Assembly (NCBI RefSeq): GCF_000378005.1
Contig: NZ_KB899040.1
Location: 501,468-565,467 of the forward strand
Direction of reading: 5' to 3'
DNA length: 64,000 nt
From: Coprothermobacter platensis DSM 11748
Lineage (GTDB): Bacteria; Coprothermobacterota; Coprothermobacteria; Coprothermobacterales; Coprothermobacteraceae
A program made the translations under genes and the position numbers. Positions within the stretch are counted from its first letter, which is position 1. Every line of letters starts with the position of its first letter. The notes beneath the pieces are model-generated. The model did not search any database. It was not told where the DNA came from and worked only from the letters and a program-made list of their open reading frames with translations. Shown here piece after piece: positions 16,325-24,377 of the stretch.

Positions 16325-17359
16325 TTAACGGTCGGCTGTTACGAAAGCTTCGTCATCGTAGTAAAGTTCGTCTGAAAGTTCTATAGTGCCGCTAACCAGC
16401 GGTTTTAAGTCTTTTACAGCATAAACTCTGTAGTAATCTGAAGTGTAGAAATAAACATCAGGTGCTCCCACATCAACGGGAGCCTCAGTCACTACTCTAA
16501 AGCCCTGTGTTAGCAGGTCATCAGCATCTAAATCATATTCATGAAAATCTCGTATTATATCTGTTATTACAAAACCCATTTCATGAAGGCGTCCTTGAAT
16601 TTCGTACCATTTCTTGCGACTACTCTCAATGTGTGTAAGTCCAAAATAACCAGTAGAATCTTCACCACGAAGGCCTTCTGCACAACGAGAAAGGAATAAG
16701 GTTATACCGTCTATTGTCTCTACTGGATCAGTAATGAATACATCGTATGATTTCCTTATTTCATCGCGAAATGGGTGTTGCACATCATACAACTCTGCAC
16801 TCACATTAGAAAACCCCAAAGATTCGGCTTTTCCATTTATGTAGTGAACTAAACGCTCATCAACTTCGAGAACTTTAACACTTCTTGGTAACCCAGTAAT
16901 CGCTAAAGCCAAAGACGTTAAATCGTCGTCACCGACAATGAGTATATCTTTGTTTTCTAAATCACCAAATCGGTGTACCAACGAGACACGCCTTATGGTA
17001 TCGTCTGTAATGACATACCCTTGATCATAATCTTTTATTGCCTTTGGTCTGTCCTTTGTCACTTCGTGAAATTTATCTGCCCATTCAGCATACGTCCCTC
17101 GAAGGACGATAGTCTTTCCCTCACAGGTATCACAAACTGGCGACTCATAAGGCGTGAGTCCCTCGTGTAAAGCAGTATTTTTACCTTCATCAGTTAAAAC
17201 GAAAATCTGATTGTCAACTTTTACTAAACCTTGTTCCAATAAACGTTGCAATTCTTTTTCAAAATTTGGTAAACTATCGTCTTGATATCTTATGAGTTGC
17301 CAATAAGATTTTGGGCCTTTCAGCAAAGCTCTTAGCAGATTTCTTGTTGTTCGGGTCAT
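16325..17359 (-). CDS. bpsA: N4-bis(aminopropyl)spermidine synthase (branched-chain polyamine synthase)
   Basis: BpsA moves two aminopropyl groups from decarboxylated S-adenosylmethionine onto spermidine N4, giving a branched pentaamine found in thermophiles, and releases methylthioadenosine. The 344-residue product has an N-terminal winged-helix-like domain (1-65), a CDTCEGK segment (76-82), the signature GDDD (143-146) in the Rossmann core, LEVDER and TDPVET, and an acidic C-terminal tail. Spermidine synthases lack the GDDD form. The gene is alone on the minus strand with a good ribosome site (GGAGGTGA) and its own promoter. mtaD and the MtnP homologue at 34-36 kb could recycle its by-product. 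Confidence 0.85.
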   Translation of the reverse strand: MTRTTRNLLRALLKGPKSYWQLIRYQDDSLPNFEKELQRLLEQGLVKVDNQIFVLTDEGKNTALHEGLTPYESPVCDTCEGKTIVLRGTYAEWADKFHEVTKDRPKAIKDYDQGYVITDDTIRRVSLVHRFGDLENKDILIVGDDDLTSLALAITGLPRSVKVLEVDERLVHYINGKAESLGFSNVSAELYDVQHPFRDEIRKSYDVFITDPVETIDGITLFLSRCAEGLRGEDSTGYFGLTHIESSRKKWYEIQGRLHEMGFVITDIIRDFHEYDLDADDLLTQGFRVVTEAPVDVGAPDVYFYTSDYYRVYAVKDLKPLVSGTIELSDELYYDDEAFVTADR

Positions 17360-17383
17360 GGGGTCACCTCCGTCAAAAGTAGC

Positions 17384-17412
17384 ATTTTATTTATTTGCCT
17401 TATAGTTCACAA
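17384..17412 (-). promoter_or_regulatory. Promoter of bpsA
   Basis: Read on the minus strand, TTGTGA (17412-17407) and TAAAAT (17389-17384) are 17 bases apart, a good primary-sigma spacing. The predicted leader of about 20 bases carries GGAGGTGA. It overlaps, back to back, the acpS promoter. Confidence 0.6.
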
Positions 17413-17432
17413 AGCAGCATTTATAGTATAAA
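17406..17432 (+). promoter_or_regulatory. Promoter of acpS, predicted leaderless
   Basis: TATAAA at 17427-17432 lies 6 bases before the acpS ATG (17439), so transcription should begin at or next to the start codon. TTCACA at 17406-17411 is a possible -35 with a short 15-base spacer. No Shine-Dalgarno precedes the ATG. Confidence 0.45.
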
Positions 17433-17438
17433 TTATAC

Positions 17439-17765
17439 ATGATGATAAAAGGCGTTGGCGTGGACATCATTTCAGTGGAACGTTTTGATCGTGTTTTGCA
17501 AAAACACGGAGACAGGTTATTAAATACATATTTTGCAAAAGAAGAACGGGAAATGCCGTTGCTTTCCTTAGCAGCTCGTTTTGCAGCCAAGGAAGCGGTT
17601 AAGAAAGCACTGAACACTCCCAAGATATCTTTTAAAGATATCTTCATACCGTCTCCTGCAAAGGAGGCAGTGTTACGTAATATTGACATAGACGGTCGCA
17701 TCCTTGTATCTATAAGCCATGAAAAAACGATGGCGGTAGCCGTAGCCATTTGGGAGAGTGATTAG
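17439..17765 (+). CDS. acpS: Holo-[acyl-carrier-protein] synthase
   Basis: AcpS moves 4'-phosphopantetheine from CoA to acyl carrier protein, activating fatty acid synthesis. The 108-residue product has the N-terminal GVGVDIISVERF with metal-binding Asp9 and the second motif RFAAKEAVKKAL with Glu52. Length is typical. Start is ATG 17439 (a second ATG follows at once); there is no ribosome site, and a -10 box ends 6 bases upstream, which suggests a leaderless message. It is followed by nnr, a very common pairing. Two notable inverted repeats lie inside the gene. Confidence 0.93.
   Translation: MMIKGVGVDIISVERFDRVLQKHGDRLLNTYFAKEEREMPLLSLAARFAAKEAVKKALNTPKISFKDIFIPSPAKEAVLRNIDIDGRILVSISHEKTMAVAVAIWESD
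17490..17508 (+). repeat. Inverted repeat near the 5' end of acpS
   Basis: CGTGTTTT (17490-17497) and AAAACACG (17501-17508) flank a 3-base loop, about 50-70 bases into the gene. Only four of eight pairs are G-C. Arms of this length occur by chance a few times per window. Confidence 0.3.
17622..17644 (+). repeat. 23-base palindrome inside acpS
   Basis: AAGATATCTTT (17622-17632) and AAAGATATCTT (17634-17644) are perfect reverse complements around a single central T. It also contains two direct copies of AGATATCTT. A spacer of one base does not suit an RNA hairpin but suits a dimeric DNA-binding site. Function is not shown. Confidence 0.4.
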
Positions 17766-17766
17766 T

Positions 17767-19140
17767 ATGATTCCCTTGGTTGGCAGAAATATGAAGCATA
17801 TTGAGGAAAACCTTTTTAATACATTCGCTGTTTCACCTTCTGCCCTGGTAGAACTGGCAGGGCAATCAGCCTTTCGCGAAATAGTTACATCTTTTGATGT
17901 AAAACATGTCGGTGTTGTGGCAGGTAAGGGAAATAACGGAAATGATGCTTTAAGCTGTGCTCGTTTCTTGCTTAATGCTGGATACATGGTTGACGTGTAT
18001 TCTCTTTCGCAATCATCGCAACTAGATTACCTAAAGGCATTCGGTGCTCATCTGTCATTGGATATTTCCGAACTAAAAAACGCTGAGCTGATCGTAGATG
18101 GCATGTTTGGTTACGGATTTGTTCCTCCGCTGTCCGACAATCTTAGGCATGTGGTAGAGGTTTTAAATGAATTAAGATGCCCTATCCTTAGTTTAGATAT
18201 TCCTTCGGCTCTTCCAGCTGAAGGTGCGTTGGACGATTTAATGGTTCATTCATCAGAAACGGTTATCATGGGACTTCCCAAGCTCAACGAAGTGACAGGA
18301 TTGGGGTTGATAAACAGTGGGAAATTGGTTCTAAATAACTTCGGGTACCGTGGGTATTTTTATGGTGTAGGTGCTGATGCTTATATGGTTGAAGAGAGCG
18401 ATGCTATCAACTTTTGGAAAAAAGCACAAAAAAATACATACCACAAACGCGATGCAGGCCAGGTGACCATTGTAGCAGGTTCTGATCAGTTTCCGGGTGC
18501 AGCCATTCTTGTGGCTAAAACATTGGTCTACATGGGCACTGGTTTGATATATATATCCGGTAGTGAATCTGTGCAGAATATGATTGTGAATCTTATTCCG
18601 CAGATTATAAAGGGGAATGGCAATGGTGTCTATGTAGCTGGGCCTGGCGTTGTAGAACCCTATTCATGCGTAAGATATTTGCCTGCTGATTCAATAAAGG
18701 TTTTAGATGCAGGAATGCTAAGAAGCGATATCCTTGAGGATGTTGATAATGCGGTAATAACGCCTCACGAAGGTGAGGCCGCTCGTCTTTTAAACACAAC
18801 ACCAGAAGTGGTCAGGATGAACCGTTATAAAGCAGCAAAAGATCTTTTTGATAGATTTGGACATGTGGTGGTACTTAAAGGTCCGGGAACCATCATTTAC
18901 GATGGTTCTTCATACTTTGTTATACCAATCAATGAACCGAAATTGTCCACTGGTGGTACAGGAGATGTCTTGTCTGGTCTCATAGCTTTCTTCCTATGCC
19001 ATGGATTGGGTTTTGTGAAGGCTTCTATAGCGGCTGTCTATCTGCATGCTTTTGTTGCGAAGTCTTTCACTACGGGTTTGGATTTAAACAAGTTCATTGA
19101 AAAACTTTCAGAATGCTGGTGGTCGAACTGTGACCGTTGA
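17767..19140 (+). CDS. nnr: Bifunctional NAD(P)H-hydrate epimerase/dehydratase
   Basis: The protein repairs damaged NAD(P)H hydrates. The N-terminal YjeF_N domain (about 1-205) epimerises; it has the GKGNNGNDALSCAR loop. The C-terminal ribokinase-like domain (about 210-457) dehydrates with ATP or ADP; it shows VVLKGPGTIIYDG and the STGGTGDVLSG motif. Start chosen is ATG 17767, with GGGAGA 10 bases upstream; an in-frame GTG at 17758 is too close to that site. The 3' end overlaps dnaG by 11 bases. Confidence 0.9.
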   Translation: MIPLVGRNMKHIEENLFNTFAVSPSALVELAGQSAFREIVTSFDVKHVGVVAGKGNNGNDALSCARFLLNAGYMVDVYSLSQSSQLDYLKAFGAHLSLDISELKNAELIVDGMFGYGFVPPLSDNLRHVVEVLNELRCPILSLDIPSALPAEGALDDLMVHSSETVIMGLPKLNEVTGLGLINSGKLVLNNFGYRGYFYGVGADAYMVEESDAINFWKKAQKNTYHKRDAGQVTIVAGSDQFPGAAILVAKTLVYMGTGLIYISGSESVQNMIVNLIPQIIKGNGNGVYVAGPGVVEPYSCVRYLPADSIKVLDAGMLRSDILEDVDNAVITPHEGEAARLLNTTPEVVRMNRYKAAKDLFDRFGHVVVLKGPGTIIYDGSSYFVIPINEPKLSTGGTGDVLSGLIAFFLCHGLGFVKASIAAVYLHAFVAKSFTTGLDLNKFIEKLSECWWSNCDR

Positions 19141-20836
19141 TGAAGCGGCTGTTTACATACGTAATAACGTTGACATTGTAGAAATCATTTCCCGATATGT
19201 TTCTCTGAAGAAAGTCGGACGAAATTACTTTGGTCTTTGCCCATTTCATAGCGAAAAAAGTCCTTCTTTTAGTGTGAATCAAAGCAAGGGCATTTTCAAG
19301 TGTTTCGGATGTGGCGAAGGTGGAGATGTCATAAAGTTTTTGTCAAAAATAGAGAACATTTCTTATAGGGAAGCTGTTATCCGTTTAGCTGGAGAAATAG
19401 GCATCACTGTTGAAGTGGATGCTAGAACTGAAGCTCTTTTCAAGCTAACTGAGGATTCTCAGAAACTTTTGAATACTGTTTTAGAAACGAAGGCGGGTAG
19501 TCTGGCTTTAAGTTATCTGAAAGACAGAGGAATAAAGGACGAAACAATAAAAAAGTTTGGTATCGGGTATGACCCTGCAAGAGATTTTTTGCAGAAGGGT
19601 TTGACGAAACGTGGCTACAAACTGGATATGCTTCGAGCTGCAGGCTTAATAAATTCATCTGGCAACGACTTTTTTGCGTATCGTGTGGTCTTTCCCATAG
19701 ATAACATGAGTAAGCGGGTGGTTGGGTTCGGTGGGCGCTCGTTAGACAATAATAATCCAATAAAGTACTTAAATACTGGAGAAACGCCATTGTTTAAGAA
19801 ATCGAGAGTACTTTATGGACTTAGGCAGGCTTTGCCCATTATTGATAAGAGCAAGTCAGTCATTTTAGTGGAAGGGTACTTCGATACAGTAGTATTAAGT
19901 CAAGAAGGGTTTATGAATGTGGTTGGCATCCTTGGAACTTCTGTTAGTCCTGAACAGTCCAGATTATTGAGCCGTAGGGTGAGGCGTGCCATATTGCTAC
20001 TTGATGCCGATGATGCAGGCATAACAGCAGCATTAAAAGGGTGCTTTGCCTTACTTTCCCAGAATGTGGAACCTGTGGTGGGCATTTTACCTGAGGGTCT
20101 GGACCCCGATGAGACAGCGTTAAGATACAAAGACAAACTTATGGATATTCTGAATGCACCCATGAATCTTGTACCTTTTATAAGCTTTGTAGCAACCAAG
20201 TATTTCAAGGGAATTAGGTCGCCGGAGTTCCTCGAGGTGCTTTCTCAGAATCTCCGTGGTTTATCTACCTCTCCTCTGCTGGAGATGGCCTTAAAAGAAA
20301 TCTCCGAGGCTATGGGGGTGGAGCCAAGGACGTTACTGGGATTTGTTTCTATGAAAAGCAATTCTTCAGAAAATGATTTTAGTGACCGCTCAGTGCAAAC
20401 GCAGAGAAAGTTAAGTGATGTGGAAAATATTGAAGAGCAGATGGCACGGCTTATCGCAAATACTCCTGAATTGAGTACTGTAGTTATGGCGGATGAATAT
20501 TTTTATCCCTATACTCCTGGTTTAAAAGAGGTTATGGACGCTGTGACAAAATGGGATCCAGAAATCCACAATGCAGAGAATTATATAGATTTATTTCCCG
20601 ATTACCTAAAAGACTTTGTTGAAGAATCGCTTGCAGAAAACTTTGGTACATATGAACAAAAAGAAAAACTGGTGAAAGAACTACTTGGGAGGTGGCGAGT
20701 AAAAGATTTGGATAATTTCATTAAAAAACTCAGAGAGCAGATTGAACACGCTCCAAGTGATAATTTACTGGAGCAATTACAGGAAGTGCTTAAAGAACGT
20801 GAGGAGGTAAGTAGAGAACTTCAAAATATAGAATAG
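19130..20836 (+). CDS. dnaG: DNA primase
   Basis: DnaG makes RNA primers for replication. From GTG 19130 the product has 568 residues. It has a CHC2 zinc finger (C37, H40, C58, C61), the catalytic core with RNA-binding segment, and TOPRIM residues E248 (VEGYFD) and D292/D294 (DADDAG). The C-terminal part after about 420 is a diverged helicase-interaction region. The frame is open upstream to TTG 19097, but family members begin at this point (TVDEAAVYIRNNVDIVEII). dnaG-rpoD is the classic macromolecular synthesis order; here rpsU is missing and uvrB follows rpoD. Confidence 0.93.
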   Translation: MTVDEAAVYIRNNVDIVEIISRYVSLKKVGRNYFGLCPFHSEKSPSFSVNQSKGIFKCFGCGEGGDVIKFLSKIENISYREAVIRLAGEIGITVEVDARTEALFKLTEDSQKLLNTVLETKAGSLALSYLKDRGIKDETIKKFGIGYDPARDFLQKGLTKRGYKLDMLRAAGLINSSGNDFFAYRVVFPIDNMSKRVVGFGGRSLDNNNPIKYLNTGETPLFKKSRVLYGLRQALPIIDKSKSVILVEGYFDTVVLSQEGFMNVVGILGTSVSPEQSRLLSRRVRRAILLLDADDAGITAALKGCFALLSQNVEPVVGILPEGLDPDETALRYKDKLMDILNAPMNLVPFISFVATKYFKGIRSPEFLEVLSQNLRGLSTSPLLEMALKEISEAMGVEPRTLLGFVSMKSNSSENDFSDRSVQTQRKLSDVENIEEQMARLIANTPELSTVVMADEYFYPYTPGLKEVMDAVTKWDPEIHNAENYIDLFPDYLKDFVEESLAENFGTYEQKEKLVKELLGRWRVKDLDNFIKKLREQIEHAPSDNLLEQLQEVLKEREEVSRELQNIE

Positions 20837-20910
20837 TTTAAGAAGTTCGTTTAATCTTATTATATTTTGGGTATACCATTATGGAGAATTCTTAAGGCAG
20901 AGGTGGTGTT

Positions 20911-22005
20911 TTGGAGAATATGGCCAGTAGAGGGAAAAAAGCGAAAAAAGATTTGAGTGAAGAATTAGAAAACCTCTACAACAGTAAGAAGTTTGGCTTA
21001 ATGGAAGAAGATTTAGATTTGCTCATCAACAGTTTGGATCCTGAAGAACTGGATGTGGACCAAATTGACCTGTTTTTAGAGGAAAAAGGTATTAGTTTAA
21101 TTCCTGAAGAGCCTCGTATTTATGGAGAAAGTGTTTCCTATGAACAAGGACTTCCGGAAGAGGAGGAACAGGTAAGAGAGCTCATGCAGGTTTACCTGCA
21201 TGATGTGGGACAATACGACTTGCTTACCGCTGAACAAGAACGTATTCTTGCTCAGAGAATTGAGAAGAATGATTCCGCAGCACGTGAAGAACTCATTAAA
21301 AGAAATCTACGTCTGGTGATTTCTATTGCAAAGAAATACACTAATAAAGGCCTCAGTTTTATGGAACTTATACAAGAAGGTAATATAGGGCTCATAAAAG
21401 CAGTAGAAAAATTCGATTGGCGCAAAGGTTACAAGTTTTCTACTTATGCTACGTGGTGGATAAAACAGGCGATAACGCGTGCTTTGGCAGACCAGTCAAG
21501 GCTTATTAGACGCCCTGTTCATATGGTTGAAGCATATCACCAATTCCAGAAGAAGTTAAATGAGCTGTACAACCAATTAGGTAGAGAACCTACAGCTCAA
21601 GAACTCGCTACTGCTCTTGGATTTAGTGAAGATAAAGTTCTGGCTTTGAAACAAATGTCCAACCCGGAACCGCAATCTTTGGATGCTACCATAGGTGACC
21701 AAGATGACAGCCGCGTACAGGATTTTGTTCCTGACACAGGTGAGGGTGCTGCTGATAAGTATTTCTGGGAAGAAGAACGTAGACGTGTCCTTGAAGAAGT
21801 CCTCAGTACTCTTAACAAAAGAGAACGAGAAATAGTCGAGATGAGGTATGGCTTAGTTGATGGCGTGGAGCACACGTTGGAAGAAGTGGGAGCGAGCTTC
21901 AATATAACACGGGAACGAGTTAGACAAATAGAAACTAAAGCGTTGAGAAAACTTCGTCATCCAACAAGGATTAGAAAGCTTAGAGAATATCTGGATATAG
22001 AGTAG
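20911..22005 (+). CDS. rpoD: Primary RNA polymerase sigma factor (sigma-70/SigA)
   Basis: The housekeeping sigma factor directs RNA polymerase to -35/-10 promoters. The 364-residue product has a short acidic N-terminus, region 1.2 (about 85-115), region 2 with [19 protein letters not shown], region 3 (RPVHMVE onward) and region 4.2 with the helix-turn-helix [20 protein letters not shown]. The start is TTG 20911, set by AGAGGTGGT at 20900-20908; ATG 20920 is too far from it. The 74-base gap from dnaG holds A/T-rich -10-like sequences (TATTAT, TATACC), none with a clear -35. A 22-base palindrome lies inside the gene. Confidence 0.96.
   Translation: MENMASRGKKAKKDLSEELENLYNSKKFGLMEEDLDLLINSLDPEELDVDQIDLFLEEKGISLIPEEPRIYGESVSYEQGLPEEEEQVRELMQVYLHDVGQYDLLTAEQERILAQRIEKNDSAAREELIKRNLRLVISIAKKYTNKGLSFMELIQEGNIGLIKAVEKFDWRKGYKFSTYATWWIKQAITRALADQSRLIRRPVHMVEAYHQFQKKLNELYNQLGREPTAQELATALGFSEDKVLALKQMSNPEPQSLDATIGDQDDSRVQDFVPDTGEGAADKYFWEEERRRVLEEVLSTLNKREREIVEMRYGLVDGVEHTLEEVGASFNITRERVRQIETKALRKLRHPTRIRKLREYLDIE
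21182..21203 (+). repeat. 22-base palindrome inside rpoD
   Basis: Ten-base arms TCATGCAGGT (21182-21191) and ACCTGCATGA (21194-21203) flank two central T. It lies in codons about 91-98, region 1.2. The short centre fits a DNA-binding site better than an RNA hairpin. Function is not shown; by rough count an arm of ten is expected less than once per window. Confidence 0.35.
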
Positions 22006-22007
22006 GC

Positions 22008-23963
22008 ATGAAGGAACAATTTCGTGTAGAAGCGCCGTTTGTACCAAGTGGCGATCAGCCTGAAGCTATTAATCAATTGGTTCAGGGAATAAAGAACGAC
22101 TATCGTTTTCAGACGTTACTTGGTGTTACTGGTTCTGGAAAGACATTCACTATGGCAAAGATTATCGAAGAGATGAACATGCCAACTTTGGTAATATCTC
22201 CTAACAAGACATTGGCTGTGCAACTGTACTCAGAATTTAGAGAGTTCTTTCCTCATAATGCTGTAGAGCTTTTTATGAGTTACTATGACTACTATAGACC
22301 AGAAGCGTATATCCCAGAGACGGATACATACTTGCCAAAAGACGCAGCAATAAACGAGGACATTGATAAAATGCGTCTTTCGGCAATCTCTTCTTTGCTT
22401 TCACGCCGAGATACGATAGTCATTGCTTCTGTGTCATGTATTTATTCTTTAGAGAACCCTGAAGTGTTTGCTGGTTCTTCCTTCACTGTGAGCGAAGGCA
22501 TGAAGCTGGATACGAAGTTATTCATACGCCGCTTATCCCAGATAAGTTATGAAAGGAATGATATCGAATTAAGACCAGGTAATTTTAGGTCTCGAGGTTT
22601 TAAAGTGGATGTTTTTCCTCCACATGCCCAAGGAACTATTTCTGTGGTGTTCGATGACGACATTGTCGAAGATATTTATGAAACAGACCCACTCACAGGT
22701 GAACGCTTGTTTTCTTACCATTCTTATACGTTCTTTCCTGCAAAGTATTTTGTAACTTCAGAGGAAACAATTCGAAAAGTTGTCGATCAAGTTATGGTAG
22801 AGCTTCAACGCCAAGTACAGCAATTCAAAGAGGAAGGTAAGTTCATAGAAGCTCAGCGTATTGAAGAACGTACTAAGTATGATATGGAAATGCTCTTGTC
22901 AACTGGCTACTGCAGCGGCATAGAAAACTATTCCCGCTACTTTAGTGGACGACAGGAAGGACAAAGGCCTTATACTCTTTTGGATTATTTCCGAAAACCA
23001 TACTTGTTATTTATCGATGAGAGTCATCTAACGGTCCCTCAAGTGAGAGCAATGTATCACGGAGAAATGCAAAGGAAAGAAACATTGATTAGGTTTGGAT
23101 TCAGGCTTCCCTCAGCGAAAGACAACCGTCCTCTTAATTTTGATGAGTTTTTGTCGCTGTTGGACAAAGTTGTTTTTGTTAGTGCAACGCCTGGACCTTT
23201 TGAGCTAAGCGTTTCTGATCAGGTGGTAGAGCAGATTGTGCGCCCCACAGGGTTGGTGGATCCTCAAGTAGAAGTAAAACCTGCAACTAACCAGGTGGAA
23301 GATGTGGTTAGAGAACTCACAGAGATTGTCAAGCGTGGCGAACGTGCTTTAGTTCTTACATTGACGAAACAAATGGCTGAGCGTCTTTCAACATACCTAA
23401 GTTCGCTCAAGTTTAAGGTGCGATATTTACATTCAGAAATCGATGTTATAGAAAGGTCCAAGGTATTGAAAGAACTCAGAACAGGTGTGATCGATGTGGT
23501 TGTTGGTATTAACCTTCTTAGGGAAGGGCTTGACCTTCCAGAAGTATCTTTGGTCGCAGTGTTGGATGCTGACAAAGAGGGCTTTTTGAGAAGTGAACGG
23601 TCACTTATTCAAATGATAGGACGCGCGTCACGTAATGTAAACGGAAAAGTGATTTTATATGCTGACCAACTAACTGATTCCTTAAAGTTGGCTATCGATG
23701 AAACCAACAGAAGACGAGAAAAACAGTTGGCTTACAATGAAGAACACGGTATCACGCCTCAAACTGTTCGTAAGAGAGTTGTAGATTACCTCGATTTCAT
23801 AAGTGGTCAAGCAAACAGCGCTCGTATGAGTAGAGAAGAAGTTAGCTCTATGCTCATGCAGCTTGAACAGCAGATGTACGATGCAGCTGAGGCACTGGAG
23901 TTTGAAAAAGCTATTGAAATTCGCGATAAAATAAAAGAACTAAAAATGGCATATAAAGTATAG
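22008..23963 (+). CDS. uvrB: Excinuclease ABC subunit B
   Basis: UvrB is the damage-verification helicase of nucleotide excision repair. The 651-residue product has Walker A GVTGSGKT (about 39-46), the beta-hairpin region YYDYYRPEAYIP, the DESH box and VFVSATPGP of the first helicase domain, then QMIGRASRN in the second. The C-terminal UVR domain (about 615-650) binds UvrC. The start is the ATG two bases after the rpoD stop. uvrA and uvrC are not in the window. Confidence 0.97.
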   Translation: MKEQFRVEAPFVPSGDQPEAINQLVQGIKNDYRFQTLLGVTGSGKTFTMAKIIEEMNMPTLVISPNKTLAVQLYSEFREFFPHNAVELFMSYYDYYRPEAYIPETDTYLPKDAAINEDIDKMRLSAISSLLSRRDTIVIASVSCIYSLENPEVFAGSSFTVSEGMKLDTKLFIRRLSQISYERNDIELRPGNFRSRGFKVDVFPPHAQGTISVVFDDDIVEDIYETDPLTGERLFSYHSYTFFPAKYFVTSEETIRKVVDQVMVELQRQVQQFKEEGKFIEAQRIEERTKYDMEMLLSTGYCSGIENYSRYFSGRQEGQRPYTLLDYFRKPYLLFIDESHLTVPQVRAMYHGEMQRKETLIRFGFRLPSAKDNRPLNFDEFLSLLDKVVFVSATPGPFELSVSDQVVEQIVRPTGLVDPQVEVKPATNQVEDVVRELTEIVKRGERALVLTLTKQMAERLSTYLSSLKFKVRYLHSEIDVIERSKVLKELRTGVIDVVVGINLLREGLDLPEVSLVAVLDADKEGFLRSERSLIQMIGRASRNVNGKVILYADQLTDSLKLAIDETNRRREKQLAYNEEHGITPQTVRKRVVDYLDFISGQANSARMSREEVSSMLMQLEQQMYDAAEALEFEKAIEIRDKIKELKMAYKV

Positions 23964-24028
23964 CCGATACTCCTGTCAGCAGCAGGGTTGAAAGCTTTTC
24001 ATGTTTTAATGTTCTTTCCTGTGTTCAA

Positions 24029-24057
24029 TTGCATGCCTGTTCTTTTTATGTTATAAT
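24029..24057 (+). promoter_or_regulatory. Promoter of the ylxM-ffh operon
   Basis: TTGCAT (24029-24034) and TATAAT (24052-24057) are separated by exactly 17 bases, the best primary-sigma promoter I see in the window. Transcription should begin near 24064, four or five bases before the ylxM ATG. A perfect dyad (24058-24077) lies directly over the predicted start site. Confidence 0.75.
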
Positions 24058-24077
24058 GTCAACCTGAAATGGTTGAC
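24058..24077 (+). promoter_or_regulatory. Operator-like dyad over the ylxM transcription start
   Basis: Arms GTCAACC (24058-24064) and GGTTGAC (24071-24077) flank six bases. It starts immediately after the -10 box and spans the ylxM ATG, so a protein bound here would block initiation. Most of the left arm lies before the likely transcript start, so a DNA site is likelier than an RNA hairpin. No regulator can be named. Confidence 0.4.
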
Positions 24078-24377
24078 AGAAAACGTTTTGACAGAAATGT
24101 TCGTTTGTTGGACATATATGGAAAAGTATTGTCACAAGCAGAATTTGAAGTGGCGAGAGACTCTTTATACTATGAGCTCTCTTTATCTGAGATTGCATCT
24201 CAGCGGAACATAAGTAGGCAAGCAGTTGAAAAACAACTAAAAAATGCCTTGGCAAAAATGGAGCGGTTGGAAAAGCAAGTAGGTTTTTTACGATTTGTCG
24301 ACAAAATAGTAGACGCTTTACCCCAATCGGAAAAAGAAATACCCATGAAGATTCTGGAGGAGAATAGCGATGTTTGA
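24069..24377 (+). CDS. ylxM: YlxM-family DNA-binding protein, SRP-associated
   Basis: YlxM is a small helix-turn-helix protein encoded beside ffh in Firmicutes and thought to assist the signal recognition particle. The 102-residue product matches the family in LSLSEIASQRNISRQAVEKQL (split around residue 45), a sigma-region-4-like helix-turn-helix, followed by a basic coiled helix. The ATG at 24069 starts where the family starts, has no Shine-Dalgarno, and lies about 5 bases after the predicted transcript start, so it should be nearly leaderless. It overlaps ffh by 8 bases. Confidence 0.85.
   Translation: MVDRKRFDRNVRLLDIYGKVLSQAEFEVARDSLYYELSLSEIASQRNISRQAVEKQLKNALAKMERLEKQVGFLRFVDKIVDALPQSEKEIPMKILEENSDV

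Noticed and set aside
23964-24028. Terminator after uvrB
   Set aside because: The only pairing seen (CCTG/CAGG, 4 bp) is short and no T-run follows directly.
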